Source: Strongylocentrotus purpuratus (Eukaryota > Echinodermata > Echinoidea > Camarodonta > Strongylocentrotidae). Taken from it: DNA of 64,000 bases. A model generated the notes under the pieces. That model was not told the DNA's origin. It made no database searches and worked only from the letters and a program-made list of their open reading frames with translations. The stretch is from the NCBI RefSeq assembly GCF_000002235.5, contig NW_022145601.1:20281389-20345388 (forward strand). Direction: 5' to 3'. How positions within the stretch are numbered: position 1 is the first letter of the stretch; each line of letters starts with the position of its first letter. A program made the position numbers and the translations under genes. This document shows, one piece after another, positions 55,001 through 64,000 of the stretch.

Positions 55001-57404
55001 ACAAAAATGTCCAAGACCTGTACATAGAGGCAGCTAGAATGGCACCGGAATCTGTGGACGCTGACGTCCAGAACGGTTTAGGGGTTCTCTTCAATCTTTC
55101 TCAGGAGTACGATAAAGCTGTCGACTGCTTCAAGACTGCCCTCTCAGCCAGCCCGGAGGTATGATACATGTACATGTAGTTACAGTGAAACCTGTTTATA
55201 AAGACCATTCAAGGATGACAAGAAAAGCAGTCTTTATAGGCAGGTGATCTTTATGTACAGGTTCTTTTAGTTTAAGTATTGGGTTAATTCTATCTAGAGA
55301 AATTCTATTCAAGGGAAAATAAAATGTGGTTTCTATTTATAGACAAGTGGTCTTTCAATACAGGTTTGACTGTGTACAGGTAGTGGGATTGTTCTACAAT
55401 CTCACCAAGCTCTCAAGTTAGGTTTGTTTGGATGCGATCTGCCCCTGAAACTCTTAACCCCCTAAAAATGATATTTGTATTCTATTGGTCCGTCATCCAG
55501 GGAGGAGAGGATCACCCCCCCCCCACACACACACACACACCCACACCCTGTCTTAGCCATGGAGTAACAGAGAATTCTGAAACTTCGCATACGGGTAGGG
55601 TATCTTTATTCTATCATAGGCCATAGAATAATGAAAGCTTGTGTCAGAAGAAAAATAAATATCCTTGAGCATATCGCAGTGCCCCTAAAAAGGCATCCGA
55701 GAATACAACACCTTAAAGAGAAGGTTGAATTCTGGGAAGAGGTGAAAAATAATTTGTGAGTGTTATCATTGTATTATGCAAGTGTGAAAGAACATCAGAT
55801 AAAAAATGTTCCCCAAAAAGCATGGCTCTTCAAATGCCTTAATATTCTAAATATGGCATGTAATATCAGGACAGATTTTTATGCCACATGTTCGTGATGT
55901 CCCATATACATCTTTCTGTGTACAGTGCTTGTAACTTTACTAAGACTGGGCGAAATTTCATTTTGATGATTCCAGAACCTTGCAGTACACACCAATACAT
56001 ATTTGCTAGATGATCAACCTTTCTTTCACAATGGATGACCAGAACTCAACTTTATCTTTAAATGTAACCCAACCCAGCTCCTACAGGTTGTAATAAAATA
56101 AAAAAAATCATCTGTATTTCTGTTGGCCTTGATGTACTATTTAGGCATTGTAAAAATGTCAAATCACGACTGCTACCTTGAATCTCCTGCTTTTCTCCTC
56201 TTTCTAGGATGCATTGCTATGGAATCGCCTAGGAGCCACTCTTGCCAACAGCGGCCGGAGCGAGGAGGCTGTGGATGCCTATCACAGATCGCTGGAGATC
56301 TCCCCAGGGTTCGTCCGATCAAGATACAATCTTGGCATCAGCTGCGTCAACCTAGGAGCTCACAAGTGAGTATGTCACGGTGAAAAGGACTTCTGGTTCA
56401 ATCACAGCTTTGATTGGATCCATTTCTTTGGAGGAAAAGGAAATACCCTTTGGGAATTTTTGAATACTTATTTTGTTTTTGTTCTCGGAGCAATGTTTTT
56501 CATTGTCTTTCAATGTCTTTTCCAGAGCTATGAGTTTTACACAGGGGAATCAGTCCCCACTTCGCTGCTTGGTTTTATCTTCTACCTTGTGTGAGATCTC
56601 CCTTTTTATCATGGATTTCCACCGATTCCTCAGGCGCATCACCAAACTGACCCTACACTGTCCTCAAACCTATTCTCGGCCATTAGGAGTAATGTGTTAT
56701 TTTGCCTGGTCTGTTGTTGGTCTTGTGTCGGTCTCATTGGTATGTCTGAGATATTAAAGTGTACCAATCACCTGATAAAATAGTTGGTGTATCGTCAGAA
56801 TGTATAAAATCAACCTCAAAAAGCTTTACCTGGCATTCTTTCAGTAAATGGTTAAGGACTATAAGGAAAATATAGGATATATTTAAACCCTGTGTATAGG
56901 GCTCACACGATACCCAAGTCCGGCCTGAGTTCTGTGCAAGCCTATTCTGTGCGACTGCGAGTGCTTGATTGAAGGATTTTATTGTATATTATCCATTCTC
57001 GCAGTCCAAAGACTGTATTGCAATGGTTACAACAGTTTACAACATGATAAAAGCAATTATACAACACTTATGAAAACAGTCTAGGCAATCAACATTGAAT
57101 TTCAAATAAAATTGTGCTTTGTGTGCGTTAACTAGTCTTCTCAACAAGAAAACAGTAGGCCAATGCTTTTAAGTTTTCCTTTATTTTTGTTTTTTGTCCC
57201 AGGCAAGCAGTTGAGCACTTCCTTCAAGCCCTGAACCTCCAGCGTAGCGGTCAAGGCCCGCAGGGTCAGAAGTCTCAAATGTCAGAGAATATCTGGAGTA
57301 CCCTACGCATGGCCATTTCTCTCATGGGGAAGGTCAAACTGTACGACGCTGCGGACAAACGTGACCTAGACCTACTCAACAATGAGTTCAGCGTTTCAAA
57401 GTGA
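36674..57404 (+). CDS. PEX5: PEX5, peroxisomal targeting signal 1 receptor (14 coding exons read)
   Basis: PEX5 binds matrix proteins bearing a C-terminal PTS1 in the cytosol, docks on PEX13/PEX14, delivers cargo and is recycled by ubiquitination. Seen: the start [20 protein letters not shown], with the conserved Cys11 used for monoubiquitination; an LVNEF motif; WxxxF/Y motifs WAADF, WTKDF, WATEY, WTEEF, WIDDF, WSSEF and WARDF, which bind PEX14; a [15 protein letters not shown] segment like the PEX7-binding part of long PEX5; then seven TPRs from about exon 10 to exon 15, including [12 protein letters not shown] and [16 protein letters not shown] in the PTS1 pocket. Coding exons: 36674-36846, 37743-37869, 38680-38820, 39669-39744, 44585-44623, 45290-45392, 47392-47520, 48436-48606, 49644-49787, 53839-53909, 54318-54527, 54993-55158, 56208-56365 and 57203-57404. 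All phases agree except the first join, where one small exon is probably missing. Confidence 0.95.
37160..37725 (+). repeat. Dispersed repeat, interrupted; uninterrupted copy at 53925-54110
   Basis: AATAATTTTCCTGGTATCGC, ATCGCAATTTGCTAT, GCATGACTGCTAT, then TTTTCTTCCATAGAAATGTA, ATTTATCCATC and AAATTATTCC match 53925-54110 in order. The copy here is split by an insertion at 37233-37605. Its acceptor-side end lies just before PEX5 coding exon 2. Confidence 0.75.
37233..37605. mobile_element. Small TIR element (CAGGCCTGATAAAA...) inserted into a repeat
   Basis: Starts CAGGCCTGATAAAAACCCGA and ends TGCTCACTATCATCCCTG, whose complement starts CAGGGATGATA. ATAAAA flanks both sides, and the uninterrupted copy near 53985 has ACATAA at that point, so the duplication looks like 6 bp. 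The interior is long T runs and CAAGGGGGGCGTGGTTGAGG. A second copy lies at 40494-40710. Non-autonomous; hAT-like ends but a short duplication. Confidence 0.65.
37743..37869 (+). CDS. PEX5: PEX5 coding exon 2 (LVNEF, first PEX14-binding motif)
   Basis: Acceptor TTTTATGTTCACAG. Reads [20 protein letters not shown] and [12 protein letters not shown], close to LVAEFLQDQ...APQTFKMDDLLAEMQQIE of vertebrate PEX5. Starts in phase 0, which does not fit the phase-2 end of exon 1. Ends in phase 1 at GTATAC. Confidence 0.92.
38151..38568. mobile_element. TIR element, relative of 22531-23035
   Basis: Starts ATTAAAGGTAATACAAAGTT TTGGTA and ends TACCAAAACTTTGTATTAAC TTTAAT, a strong inverted repeat of about 25 bp. 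Shares CAATCTTGAGAGGGCGCTAT and GACAACGATCATTGAATATT with the other copy. It lies in the intron between PEX5 coding exons 2 and 3. Confidence 0.7.
38680..38820 (+). CDS. PEX5: PEX5 coding exon 3 (WAADF, WTKDF)
   Basis: Completes an Ala codon, then [20 protein letters not shown] and onward to [14 protein letters not shown]. The vertebrate counterpart has [18 protein letters not shown]. Donor GTGAGT, phase 1. Confidence 0.93.
39669..39744 (+). CDS. PEX5: PEX5 coding exon 4 (PEX7-binding region of the long form)
   Basis: Reads [20 protein letters not shown] then DDKLW, aligning with [23 protein letters not shown] in the long-form segment of mammalian PEX5. It is 76 nt, enters in phase 1 and leaves in phase 2, so it cannot be skipped alone without breaking the frame. 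Confidence 0.9.
39840..40150 (+). repeat. (TTC)n pyrimidine tract
   Basis: About 300 bp of TTC/CTT triplets with interruptions in the intron after PEX5 coding exon 4. The 188-codon Phe/Leu-rich open frame here is a by-product. Such tracts can form triplex DNA. Confidence 0.9.
40494..40710. mobile_element. Second copy of the CAGGCCTGATAAAA element
   Basis: CAGGCCTGATAAAAACCCGA, AGGGGGGAAATGTTGTTAGA, CAAGGGGGCGTGGTTTAGG and GTGCTCACTATCAC match 37233-37605 in order. It is shorter in the T runs. Confidence 0.65.
41425..42180 (+). repeat. Diverged copy of the GCCTCC-ended AGGTCA repeat
   Basis: Starts TTTTTATGCCTCCACCCACC with a hairpin end, then ATATGTTTCCGGGTTGTTCA, ATGATATCTCAAGAACCAGT and a triple AGGTCA block (41615-41634), as in 50397-52183. 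Later units are strongly diverged. Confidence 0.6.
42698..43090. mobile_element. TIR element of about 0.4 kb; fragments elsewhere
   Basis: TTTAAAGATAAACTTGAGTT CTGGTAA on the left is mirrored by TTTACCAGAACTCAAGTTCA TCTTTAAA on the right. The right half recurs at 2549-2740 and the left half, inverted, at 55880-56085. Non-autonomous; lies between PEX5 coding exons 4 and 5. Confidence 0.65.
44585..44623 (+). CDS. PEX5: PEX5 coding exon 5 (39 nt, WTEEF)
   Basis: A 39-nt exon between TTTCAATTAACAG and GTAAGT, reading [12 protein letters not shown] between split Trp codons at both ends, giving WTEEF. Confidence 0.9.
45290..45392 (+). CDS. PEX5: PEX5 coding exon 6 (WIDDF)
   Basis: Completes Trp, then [20 protein letters not shown] and [14 protein letters not shown], similar to ASDFVAKVDDPKLANSE of mammals. 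Ends in phase 0. Confidence 0.92.
45430..45600 (-). repeat. Dispersed repeat, partner at 61395-61560
   Basis: The reverse complement shares CATAGGAAAT-like sequence, TATTTATTCNGATGGTCATA, TCTCNGCCAATACT and GACATT...ATGCTC with the copy beyond PEX5. Confidence 0.55.
47030..47120 (+). repeat. Two-copy 42-bp tandem duplication
   Basis: ATGGACAAGGTGTTTTGCCC then ACATGTGTCCATCGAGAGTC appears twice without differences that I can see. It lies just upstream of PEX5 coding exon 7 in an intron. Confidence 0.85.
47392..47520 (+). CDS. PEX5: PEX5 coding exon 7 (WSSEF)
   Basis: [20 protein letters not shown], then a linker and [11 protein letters not shown]. Matches FLKFVRQIGEGQVSLE...AEQWAAEFIQQQ. Phase 0 at both ends. 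Confidence 0.93.
48436..48606 (+). CDS. PEX5: PEX5 coding exon 8 (WARDF and acidic linker)
   Basis: [20 protein letters not shown], then [16 protein letters not shown] and HPWLDEF. Matches [26 protein letters not shown] just before the TPR domain. Phase 0 at both ends. Confidence 0.93.
49644..49787 (+). CDS. PEX5: PEX5 coding exon 9 (TPR1)
   Basis: [20 protein letters not shown], then [20 protein letters not shown] and QKNPDHME: the first TPR. Phase 0 at both ends. Confidence 0.94.
50624..51591 (+). promoter_or_regulatory. Clustered DR1-type nuclear-receptor half-sites
   Basis: AGGTCA-A-AGGTCA occurs at 50624-50636, 50938-50950, 51254-51266 and 51572-51584, with ATGTCA-A-AGGTCA in the alternate units (50781-50793 and about 51097-51109). 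Each is followed one base later by GGGTCA or AGGTCA and usually, three bases on, by another AGGTCA. DR1 is the classic site for RXR heterodimers, HNF4 and COUP-TF. The matches are seen; binding is inference. Confidence 0.4.
51698..52169. mobile_element. hAT-type non-autonomous element with perfect 8-bp target duplication
   Basis: CAGTGGCGGATCCAGG at the left and CCTGGATCCGCGCCTG at the right form TIRs. ATGGCGGA flanks both sides exactly (51690-51697 and 52170-52177). The interior is C runs (one about 70 bp at 51867-51938), A runs and two copies of ACTGAGCGANTTTTNGGCCG. Open frames across it are not genes. It inserted into the AGGTCA repeat element. Confidence 0.85.
52642..53646 (-). mobile_element. 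Possible solo LTR of an LTR retrotransposon (fossil)
   Basis: The plus strand starts TGTCGTGGGTAGCG and ends CACAACCGACA, so both strands have TG...CA ends within a short inverted repeat. On the minus strand an AATAAA-type signal lies about 80 bp before the end. Length is about 1 kb. No internal coding region and no clear target duplication are seen. A solo LTR is the simplest reading; a different repeat is possible. It lies in the same PEX5 intron as the AGGTCA array. Confidence 0.35.
53839..53909 (+). CDS. PEX5: PEX5 coding exon 10 (TPR2)
   Basis: [20 protein letters not shown] then ALRK, completing the TPR2 helix pair with the next exon. The preceding intron (49788-53838) is the one loaded with the AGGTCA repeat array, an hAT element and a possible LTR. 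Confidence 0.94.
53925..54110 (+). repeat. Uninterrupted copy of the dispersed repeat at 37160-37725
   Basis: Lies directly after PEX5 coding exon 10's donor. It provides the empty-site reference for the insertion at 37233-37605. Confidence 0.75.
54318..54527 (+). CDS. PEX5: PEX5 coding exon 11 (TPR2-TPR4 region)
   Basis: [20 protein letters not shown], then [16 protein letters not shown] and a glycine-rich linker ending MMSL. The linker takes the place of the variable TPR4 loop. Confidence 0.94.
54993..55158 (+). CDS. PEX5: PEX5 coding exon 12 (TPR5)
   Basis: [20 protein letters not shown] then [23 protein letters not shown]5, nearly identical to the vertebrate motif [19 protein letters not shown]. 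Confidence 0.95.
56208..56365 (+). CDS. PEX5: PEX5 coding exon 13 (TPR6-TPR7, PTS1 pocket)
   Basis: [20 protein letters not shown], then [20 protein letters not shown] and [12 protein letters not shown]. Carries asparagines of [11 protein letters not shown] and the Arg/Asn of RSRYNLG that contact the PTS1 backbone in known structures. Confidence 0.95.
56755..56960 (+). repeat. Dispersed repeat, partner of 22324-22525
   Basis: TAAAGTGTACCAATCACCTG starts both copies, and AGGGCTCACACGATACCCAA aligns with AGGGCTCGCACTGAACCCAA. Confidence 0.6.
57203..57404 (+). CDS. PEX5: PEX5 coding exon 14 (C-terminal helical bundle, stop)
   Basis: [20 protein letters not shown], then [17 protein letters not shown] and [15 protein letters not shown]-like sequence ending VSK and TGA at 57402-57404. 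Matches [16 protein letters not shown]...ARDLSTLL of vertebrates. Confidence 0.94.
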
Positions 57405-59080
57405 CTGGAGCCACGCTCTTATCAGCAGCCCTTTGCTCGAGGTAAACTTCAAGTTCAAGTTTAAGTTTTTATTGTTTCACATTTTACCAAAAATATAGAC
57501 ATACATATAAAATGAAAAATTATATGATACAATTGTAGTAATAATAATAATGGTGGCTTCTTATATAGCGCACATGTCCATCACGATGTGACGCTCCTGG
57601 TGCTGCCCCGATTATTACCTTGGCTTTAGCAAGGCAGTCACTGCGGCGCTCTGGTATTTCAAGGAATTAATTCCTGTCAGGTACCCATTTACATCACCTG
57701 GGCTGAGTGTGGCAAATATAGATCAATGTCTTGCCAAAGGACATTAGTGCCGTATAAATAACAGTTAGTCAAAAACTTTTTTTTTCTTCTTTCTCTCTTA
57801 CATATTGATTTATTTCGTTAATTGACGTCAAAATAATAAAGTTATAAGGGCATGGTTTAATAACAATATCCTTTAAATTTTGTTTGAGTCTTGAGGAATA
57901 TATTTTTTGGTCAATTTCTTCATTTTTTTTCTTTTTGGTTGCTCACCTTCATGTATAACACAATTCAGTTGACTTCATTTGACATACATTTGTATACTCT
58001 CAAAGTCTTTGAATGTCCAATTTACATTATCTTTTCGCGCTTAAAAACACCAGTATTAAGCGCCTAATAAATGTTGTGTATTATTATTATTTATTATTTT
58101 TCAGAACAAAAGACAACCCTCAAGGAGAGGATCCATGATTGGCGGAGGTGCTGTCATCGCTATGAATGCATCCACGCCGACTGTGTAAGGACAAGAGTTC
58201 CTGGACTTAGCTGGTGGCCATAATCAACAACAGTTAAACCTGCACATACATGCAAAGATCCTTTAAAGGGACTTGGTAACATTGTTCAGATGACAGGAAC
58301 TGGTGCTAAGGGAGTGACTGCAATGCTAAATAGACAAGTAAAGATAATCTGAAAGTTTGGACGAAAACAGACCATAATTTAATTAAATTGGCTATATATA
58401 TACCATTCAAAACATTGCATAAATATCCTGCTGGCTCTGAACAGACAGATACATTGTAAATGAAAGGTTCACAAAATGCATTCAGGTATTATTTAATTAC
58501 CATACAGTGTTGACCTCGAAAACAACTACCGTTTTTATAGTAGAGAAATAAGTCCAATGTTTGCCGAGATGCTGTTCAGAATTCTACTGCTCAGGGATGC
58601 CAGTTTTCAGGCAATAGCCTTAATTCAGGCCCTAGTGAGTTTTTTTTTTTCAGACCATAGTTTCGGCTTTTTTGTGTACAAAATAGCTCATTCTAGGTGA
58701 TTTTCAGGCCCTCTGATCAATTCTAACTTGCATCCCTGACTACTGCTTTAATAAAATGAAAAAATTGTATTCAAATGTACATCATCATTTAACCTCAAGC
58801 GCATTTCCTTACTCTCTTTACTTGTCATGAATTTTTTGAGGATGTTTGATATTCAAGTATTCTGTACTCATCATTCAGGGGCTAAAATCAAACGATTTAT
58901 GAAATGAACAGTATTGTACATGCATCATGTGTATAAAGGTTTCATGTATGTGCATAGAATTCATCATCATTAGAAGAAACTGTCTTTTATATCATGCAGT
59001 CTATGCAGATTTTAAGCAATGCACTTTATTTTGAAGCCCTGAATTGAAATTTCATTTAGACGTTTGAATAAAAATATTTA
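57405..59080 (+). other. PEX5 3' untranslated region (possible intron inside)
   Basis: A possible donor GAG|GTAAAC at about 57441 and acceptor TTATTTTTCAG ending near 58104 would remove 57441-58104, which contains a SINE, from the 3' UTR. AATAAA occurs near 59068. Whether the intron is used cannot be told here. Confidence 0.3.
57545..57760 (-). mobile_element. tRNA-derived SINE, reverse orientation, head missing
   Basis: On the minus strand: AATGTCCTTTGGCAAGACAT, TTTGCCACACTCAGCCCAGG, GGGTACCTGACAGGAATTAA TTCCTTGAA, ending in GCGCTATATAAGAAGCCACC and (ATT)n. Same family as 11082-11290. Confidence 0.65.
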
Positions 59081-61990
59081 CAATTGTATGCATACTTCTC
59101 TGTAATTATAATCAGGAATAATCAACTCCCCCCCCCCCCCCTTCCCTGAAAAAAAAGGTGATAAAAAAAATCATTGGGGAAAAAAAGATTAATCAATCAA
59201 ATTAGATTCAGATATGGGTTCATTTAGATATGGTTTCTTTCAAATATGAGTTGTATCTCATGAACTGTCATGAATAAGTTAGTAGGCTTGGATAACATAT
59301 TTGTATTCACGGTAAACATCAAATTGATTCTGAGCTAGAAGAGCGTGGGGAAGAGAGAAAATCCCCAGAAACTAAAAGTCACAAGGCTTTATCCGTCAGC
59401 TGACTATATCTTGATATACATATGTAGAGGAAAAGGACATGATTATGGATGAATAATTCTATAATTCCTTGATCTTGCCAAACTTTAATTGTAGTTTTTG
59501 GCCGTCTTCCAGAAGGGAAGATGCCTACGGTGCAATTATTTTAATTTTAGTGTTAGTTTTTTGCTTTTGATTATGTAATCATTCACCAATATCTCTTTGT
59601 TGAGTCAATTAATTCTGCCAAGTTTCTCAAAAAATATATATCTTTCAGTGAAACTAAGATTATAGATATTGCATTATATGTTTTTAGTGTACATAATACC
59701 GTACTATATTGTTTAGAGTTCATTAATGTATGCAGAGGTGCTTAATTTTCCCTCCTTGCATTTGCATGCTGATGCTGCCTTGATGTGATATATCTCCAGC
59801 TTTTTTGTTTTTGATTTTGTTTGTAATTAAAGAGACAATATTTTCTTCACCCAAATTTTCTGAGGAAAAATTACTTTCTCATAATTTCACTCCAAATTCC
59901 TGCTTCTCATTTTGTTGGATCTCAACATGTGCATGCATGGAATACTTAAAAAAAAAAATTGATAATGGCTTGATGTTACAAATGAATATAAAAACTTGAC
60001 TGTAAGATGCACAAAGCCGGGCTTCCATTATTTGTGTTAGAAGTAATAAGCTTTTTAAGCCGGTTTGTCGAATCATGGAAAGGAAGTGAAAAGTTTAAGA
60101 AATTCTTTAAATTTGCCAAAGAAGAGTATGTGTGGAAGAAATGGGATTTTAGAAGGTACATGTACTACATATATGTCTTTACATTATTATTTTTTTGTTT
60201 GTTTAAATATTTCAGTTTTATCCATTTAAATATACATTGTAAGTAATTGCATGAATACAAGTATGCAACATATCAGGCATTTACATGTGACTTGTGAACT
60301 TTCTAAAAGCTTAATTTAAGCGGAGTTATACATTTTAAAAAACTGTATTGATGCAGTTGTACTTTATATGTATTACGTCCTCTTGTGTTTCTAGCACAGG
60401 TACAAGTATATGGTGCCATATATTTCTTGTGTGCAAATATTTTTTTTTCCATTGCCTAGATCATACGCAGGTTACGATTTTCTCTAATTCTTATGAGTCC
60501 TATTAAGTAATGAAGGTAGGCAAATTTGAAATTATTTGGAAATTAGAGAAATGAAAGAGAAATGATGGTACAAAACCTGCTGATAGTGATTTTCCCCCAT
60601 TTGTTTCATATTGTAGTCCCATCATCCATAACTTGAACTACCGAGTACTGGGCATTTAAACTGTTTTTTACACACGTTACAATATACGCTTTTTATTTGA
60701 AAGGTAATTCACCAATTGGTATTATGCTTAGAAAATTTAAATTCAACAAAGTGTATGCAGAGTCTGTGCTTGTTGAAATTGCCATTAATTAAATTGTGCA
60801 AGTGCTATAATAATCTATGAGTTTGATATAAGAATACAGCACATTTTTATAGTATGTTTAATTTTCCCTGAATTTCCTTGTTCCTTTGTTTTTCTTGACG
60901 CTCAAATTCTAATGCACAGAGTCTTTCCCCTCTCTATGTCTGTCTCTGAATCTCTCTATGTTCCTGTCCTGTCTCCATCTATGTTCTTTCTCTCTTCCTC
61001 CCTCCCTCTTACTTCTTCTCTCCATCTCTCACTCCCTCTCTCTCTTGATCTCACTTTATCCACACTGGTGTATTCGTCCTGTTATTGTATTATTTTTTGG
61101 TATTGTACTGTATTTTCAATGATATTGTGTAACTATTATGGCTTTTGGGAGCTGGAAGATAATATATTCATCAAATAAATTTGATTTGGAATAGAAACCA
61201 ACTCTACTGGCGTTTTCATTATGTAAATATTTGAACAGAGGTTTAATATTGTTCAAATTTTATGATGGAATTGACATATATAATCTCCATCTATAAAGCA
61301 ATAGTGATTGCATTATCAGGGATGATTTCAATATTTGTTTCTCTCTTTACATGGTCTGAGAAAAAAGGGCACTCTGGTTCCTAATGTTATGAGCCAGAGC
61401 ATATAACACTTGAGTTCCCATAGGAAATGTATTTATTCAGATGGTCATATCTCAGCCAATACTTAATATATTCAATTGGTTTTCGGCATTCAGACATTAT
61501 TTTTGATGCTCTTTCGGAAAATGAAGATAAAATTGAGAAATTCTAAAAATACATTGACGTCACACTTCACCACTCTGTACACTATATACAAAGGAAAATG
61601 AAAAAGAGACAGGAACAGCTAGAATTTTAACATACACAAATGTTCACTTTTATTATTGCAATTTCTGTACAATGACAAATGTCGTACACATCAATCAATC
61701 TAATATGAATACTGTGATATTCTTGGACATTACACCCTCTCTTTAAATTATTCTTTGAAGGAATTTACATTGATACTTTTCTACAAAATTATCCCAAGTT
61801 CCTTTTTTTTAATAATGAGGGATATTCACTTGACGTTGAGACTTGTTTTTGATGATTCAAAATACATGTACATGAGAGTTTAAAACTTTGGTTGCTTGTT
61901 CCTCTTCTGCAGCCAAATGATAGGGGGGTAATTTGACCCCTGCCCCCTCCTCGTCGAAACTTGCTCTCAAAGAGCCCAGACAAAATAGGG
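59080..61990. other. Spacer between PEX5 and the convergent gene
   Basis: AT-rich with C and A runs at 59128-59170 and a pyrimidine tract near 60930-61050. AATAAA at 61176-61181 (plus) is another possible PEX5 end. TTTATT at 61648-61653 is a possible poly(A) signal for the minus-strand gene. No coding stretch was recognised. Confidence 0.4.
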
Positions 61991-62060
61991 TTAAGTCTAT
62001 GGGAATGAGAGATTCCAGTAGTCAATGGGTTTAACTCAAGGCATACATCAAATAAGTATA

Positions 62061-62307
62061 TCGAGGGTTCAGTGACACAAAGTCATAACTCCATATTTTG
62101 CCAAAATGAATATTTGATATCAAAATGTTCAGATAAATGTGGGCTTTCCAGGAAACACAAAGACTTAACTCCACCCAACACCCCATTGAAGTCAGTGGCT
62201 AATGAAACATACTTCACTCCTTAAGGCCCAAGTGGTCAGTGACACATAAACCACTTTTTCTAAAAATGGATAAAATGGAGAACGCCTTTGTGTCACTGAC
62301 CCCTCGA
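62061..62307. mobile_element. TA-flanked TIR element with TCGAGGG ends
   Basis: TCGAGGGTTCAGTGACACAA AG on the left and, inverted, TCGAGGGGTCAGTGACACAA AGGCG on the right; TA at 62059-62060 and 62308-62309. Length is about 250 bp, non-coding. It lies in the 3' region of the minus-strand gene. Confidence 0.65.
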
Positions 62308-62441
62308 TATGTCTCATTGTAAACCCGCACCAGAGGAGGCAGAGGGTTTCATGGGGTAACAACTCCTGTCAAAAGCATGGGGCTAATTTGTCCTGAGGTC
62401 CATGACAGTAGTCCATACATCGTTCCGGCATTTAAGAATGT

Positions 62442-63923
62442 TCACTTGTTCTCCCAGACTTCAGAATCGGGGAATCGCTGTTTCAGTTTCAGGAGGTGAC
62501 TCCTCTTTCTCCTCCTCTCCCTTCCGCCACGTTTCAGCTCCTGCTCGTAGTGTTGGGACAGGTAACGTCCGAAGAACGGATCGTACCACTTCCGCTTAGT
62601 AGCCCACTGCAGATAGAGATGTGAGAAAAGTAAGACGGATCGAGGTTGTCAATTCGCTTACAAATGATACTGTAATATGTGATCTTATACATTGACTCAA
62701 TGATACATGCTATAAACACATACACACAGTTAATGTACACTGTGGTGTGTGGGTTCTTCTATACCCAACATAACGAGGCATGCTGGATTGAAACCTAACT
62801 CTGATGTTTCTCTATGTGTCTTCATTTGAGAACTAATCATACAGCTAAACAACCCCACATTATATGGTGGTAGCGGTGGGATGAAACTAGATATTTATAT
62901 AGTACACATATCCACCACGTAAGGTGCTCAAGGCTCTGAAATTTTACCCTGGCTCTGCTAGGCTACCTTATCAGTGCTCACGGCATTCAAGGAATTCCTT
63001 CCTGTCGGTACCCATTTAATGACTGGGTGGAGAGTGGCAAATGTAGATTACTGTCTTCCCAAAGGACATTAGAGCCACGACGGGACTCGAGCAGCCAAGC
63101 CTGTTATTGTCAGTCCTACAACGTAATCACTAGATCACACCACCTCTAACTAATTCATTATTGGATTGTATTCAATAGTAGCCTGTCTAATTACATGTAA
63201 ATACCACTTAAGATCTAATGACAGATTTCTGCTAATATTGAACTCATGATGAGCCAGTGAAACAACTGAGCAATTTTGTATTAACTGCTAAAGACTCTAA
63301 AGATCAGTTTGGTACCAATTTAAACAAATCCTCATTACTATCTACAGAAAAGGACAATTTCTTTAATTTTTTTGATTTATGAATTTGTTTTCCTTCATCA
63401 GTCAATGTCTTGCCAATTTTAATATCATATCACTTATTTCCCTATGAAATTCATTTGCATTGGGATGTATCATAATGCAAAGAGTGGGCACAAGCTGTGC
63501 GGAAAATGATTGATCTGTCAATATGCATGTACTGTATTAATTAAGACCAGAAACTTTGACAAATTCTAAATATTATGTGTTGTGTCAATTGTGATTTAAA
63601 TGTTTTGTGGCATGAAACTCACAACATATCATGCACACTAAAGCTAAATCTTTTGGTTTTACAGTAGTATATATGAATCTTTCCAGTTTCTGAAATGAAA
63701 GTTGATGTACCAAACTACACAAAATAGAACTTTATCCTTGTTGGTTGCGAAAACTTACCAGTTTGTTCATGTACTTTGGCACCTTGTATTCCCTTGGCTT
63801 GACGTATCTCTTGTAGCCGAAGGGGGTGTACTGCCATTCCCCTGGGTGCTCCTCTTTGTGACCCGTCTTGAGTTCCGTCAAGGCTTCCTGTCTTTCCTTC
63901 AGAACATCCTTGAGGTTCTCCAT
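62442..63923 (-). CDS. Unrecognised small basic protein, two exons, 109 residues
   Basis: Minus-strand join of 63923-63759 and 62606-62442. The first exon reads MENLKDVLKERQEALTELKT, then GEWQYTPFGYKRYVKPREYK and PKYMNKL, ending phase 0 at GTAAGT. The second follows TCTATCTGCAG and reads WATKRKWYDPFFGRYLSQHY, then a basic stretch with RERRKRSHLLKLKQRF, and ends VWENK and TGA. Aromatic clusters and the lysine/arginine content suggest a small protein that binds RNA, ribosomes or a large complex, but I do not recognise the family. No signal peptide or membrane segment. The ATG choice rests on the absence of an earlier in-frame ATG before an upstream AG; further 5' leader exons may lie beyond the window. 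Convergent with PEX5. Confidence 0.7.
62870..63150 (-). mobile_element. tRNA-derived SINE, reverse orientation, near full length
   Basis: On the minus strand the head has GTGATCTAGTGATTA (A-box-like) and GCTGCTCGAGTCCC (B-box-like), followed by AATGTCCTTTGGGAAGACAG, TCTACATTTGCCACTCTCCA and GGTACCGACAGGAAGGAATT. It lies in the intron of the minus-strand 109-residue gene. Confidence 0.7.
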
Positions 63924-64000
63924 GGAGACTGCCACCTAATGCCACCACAACAACATGAACGCAACTCAATAGGAGGTTTTAAGGAAAGCTATCCCCTTAG

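Overview
This looks like nuclear DNA from an animal, most likely a marine deuterostome invertebrate such as an echinoderm. The evidence is a PEX5 gene split into many short exons with standard GT-AG introns, AT-rich introns and spacers, very dense small DNA transposons, a tRNA-derived SINE family, decayed rhodopsin-type receptors in tandem, and a somatostatin/allatostatin-C-type neuropeptide gene. The species cannot be fixed from the sequence alone.

Layout. 1-4.6 kb: a tandemly duplicated, decaying GPCR locus. 4.8-8.7 kb: a nest of inverted-repeat elements, one inside another. 8.7-15 kb: diverged tandem repeats, a SINE, a mariner-like element and hAT-type elements. 15.4-20.0 kb, minus strand: a three-exon gene, found by joining short exons across consensus splice sites, for a secreted precursor of about 92 residues. 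It ends in a KR cleavage site and a short Cys-ring peptide, CRFWKILC, followed directly by the stop codon. A TATA box lies about 215 bp upstream of its ATG. 20.6-36.6 kb: no confident gene; a LINE relic, palindromic elements and four TIR elements filled with short repeated words.

36.67-57.40 kb, plus strand: PEX5, the cycling receptor for peroxisomal matrix proteins, with fourteen coding exons read here (about 636 residues, against 639 for human PEX5L). Its introns hold nested transposons, a possible solo LTR and a tandem repeat array carrying nuclear-receptor-type DR1 sites. 62.44-63.92 kb, minus strand: a two-exon gene for a basic 109-residue protein that I do not recognise, convergent with PEX5.

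The genes do not form a pathway. The most interesting items are the neuropeptide gene, the DR1 array in a PEX5 intron, and the recurring TIR elements built from one short repeated word. Homology statements come from reading motifs by eye; no database search was run.
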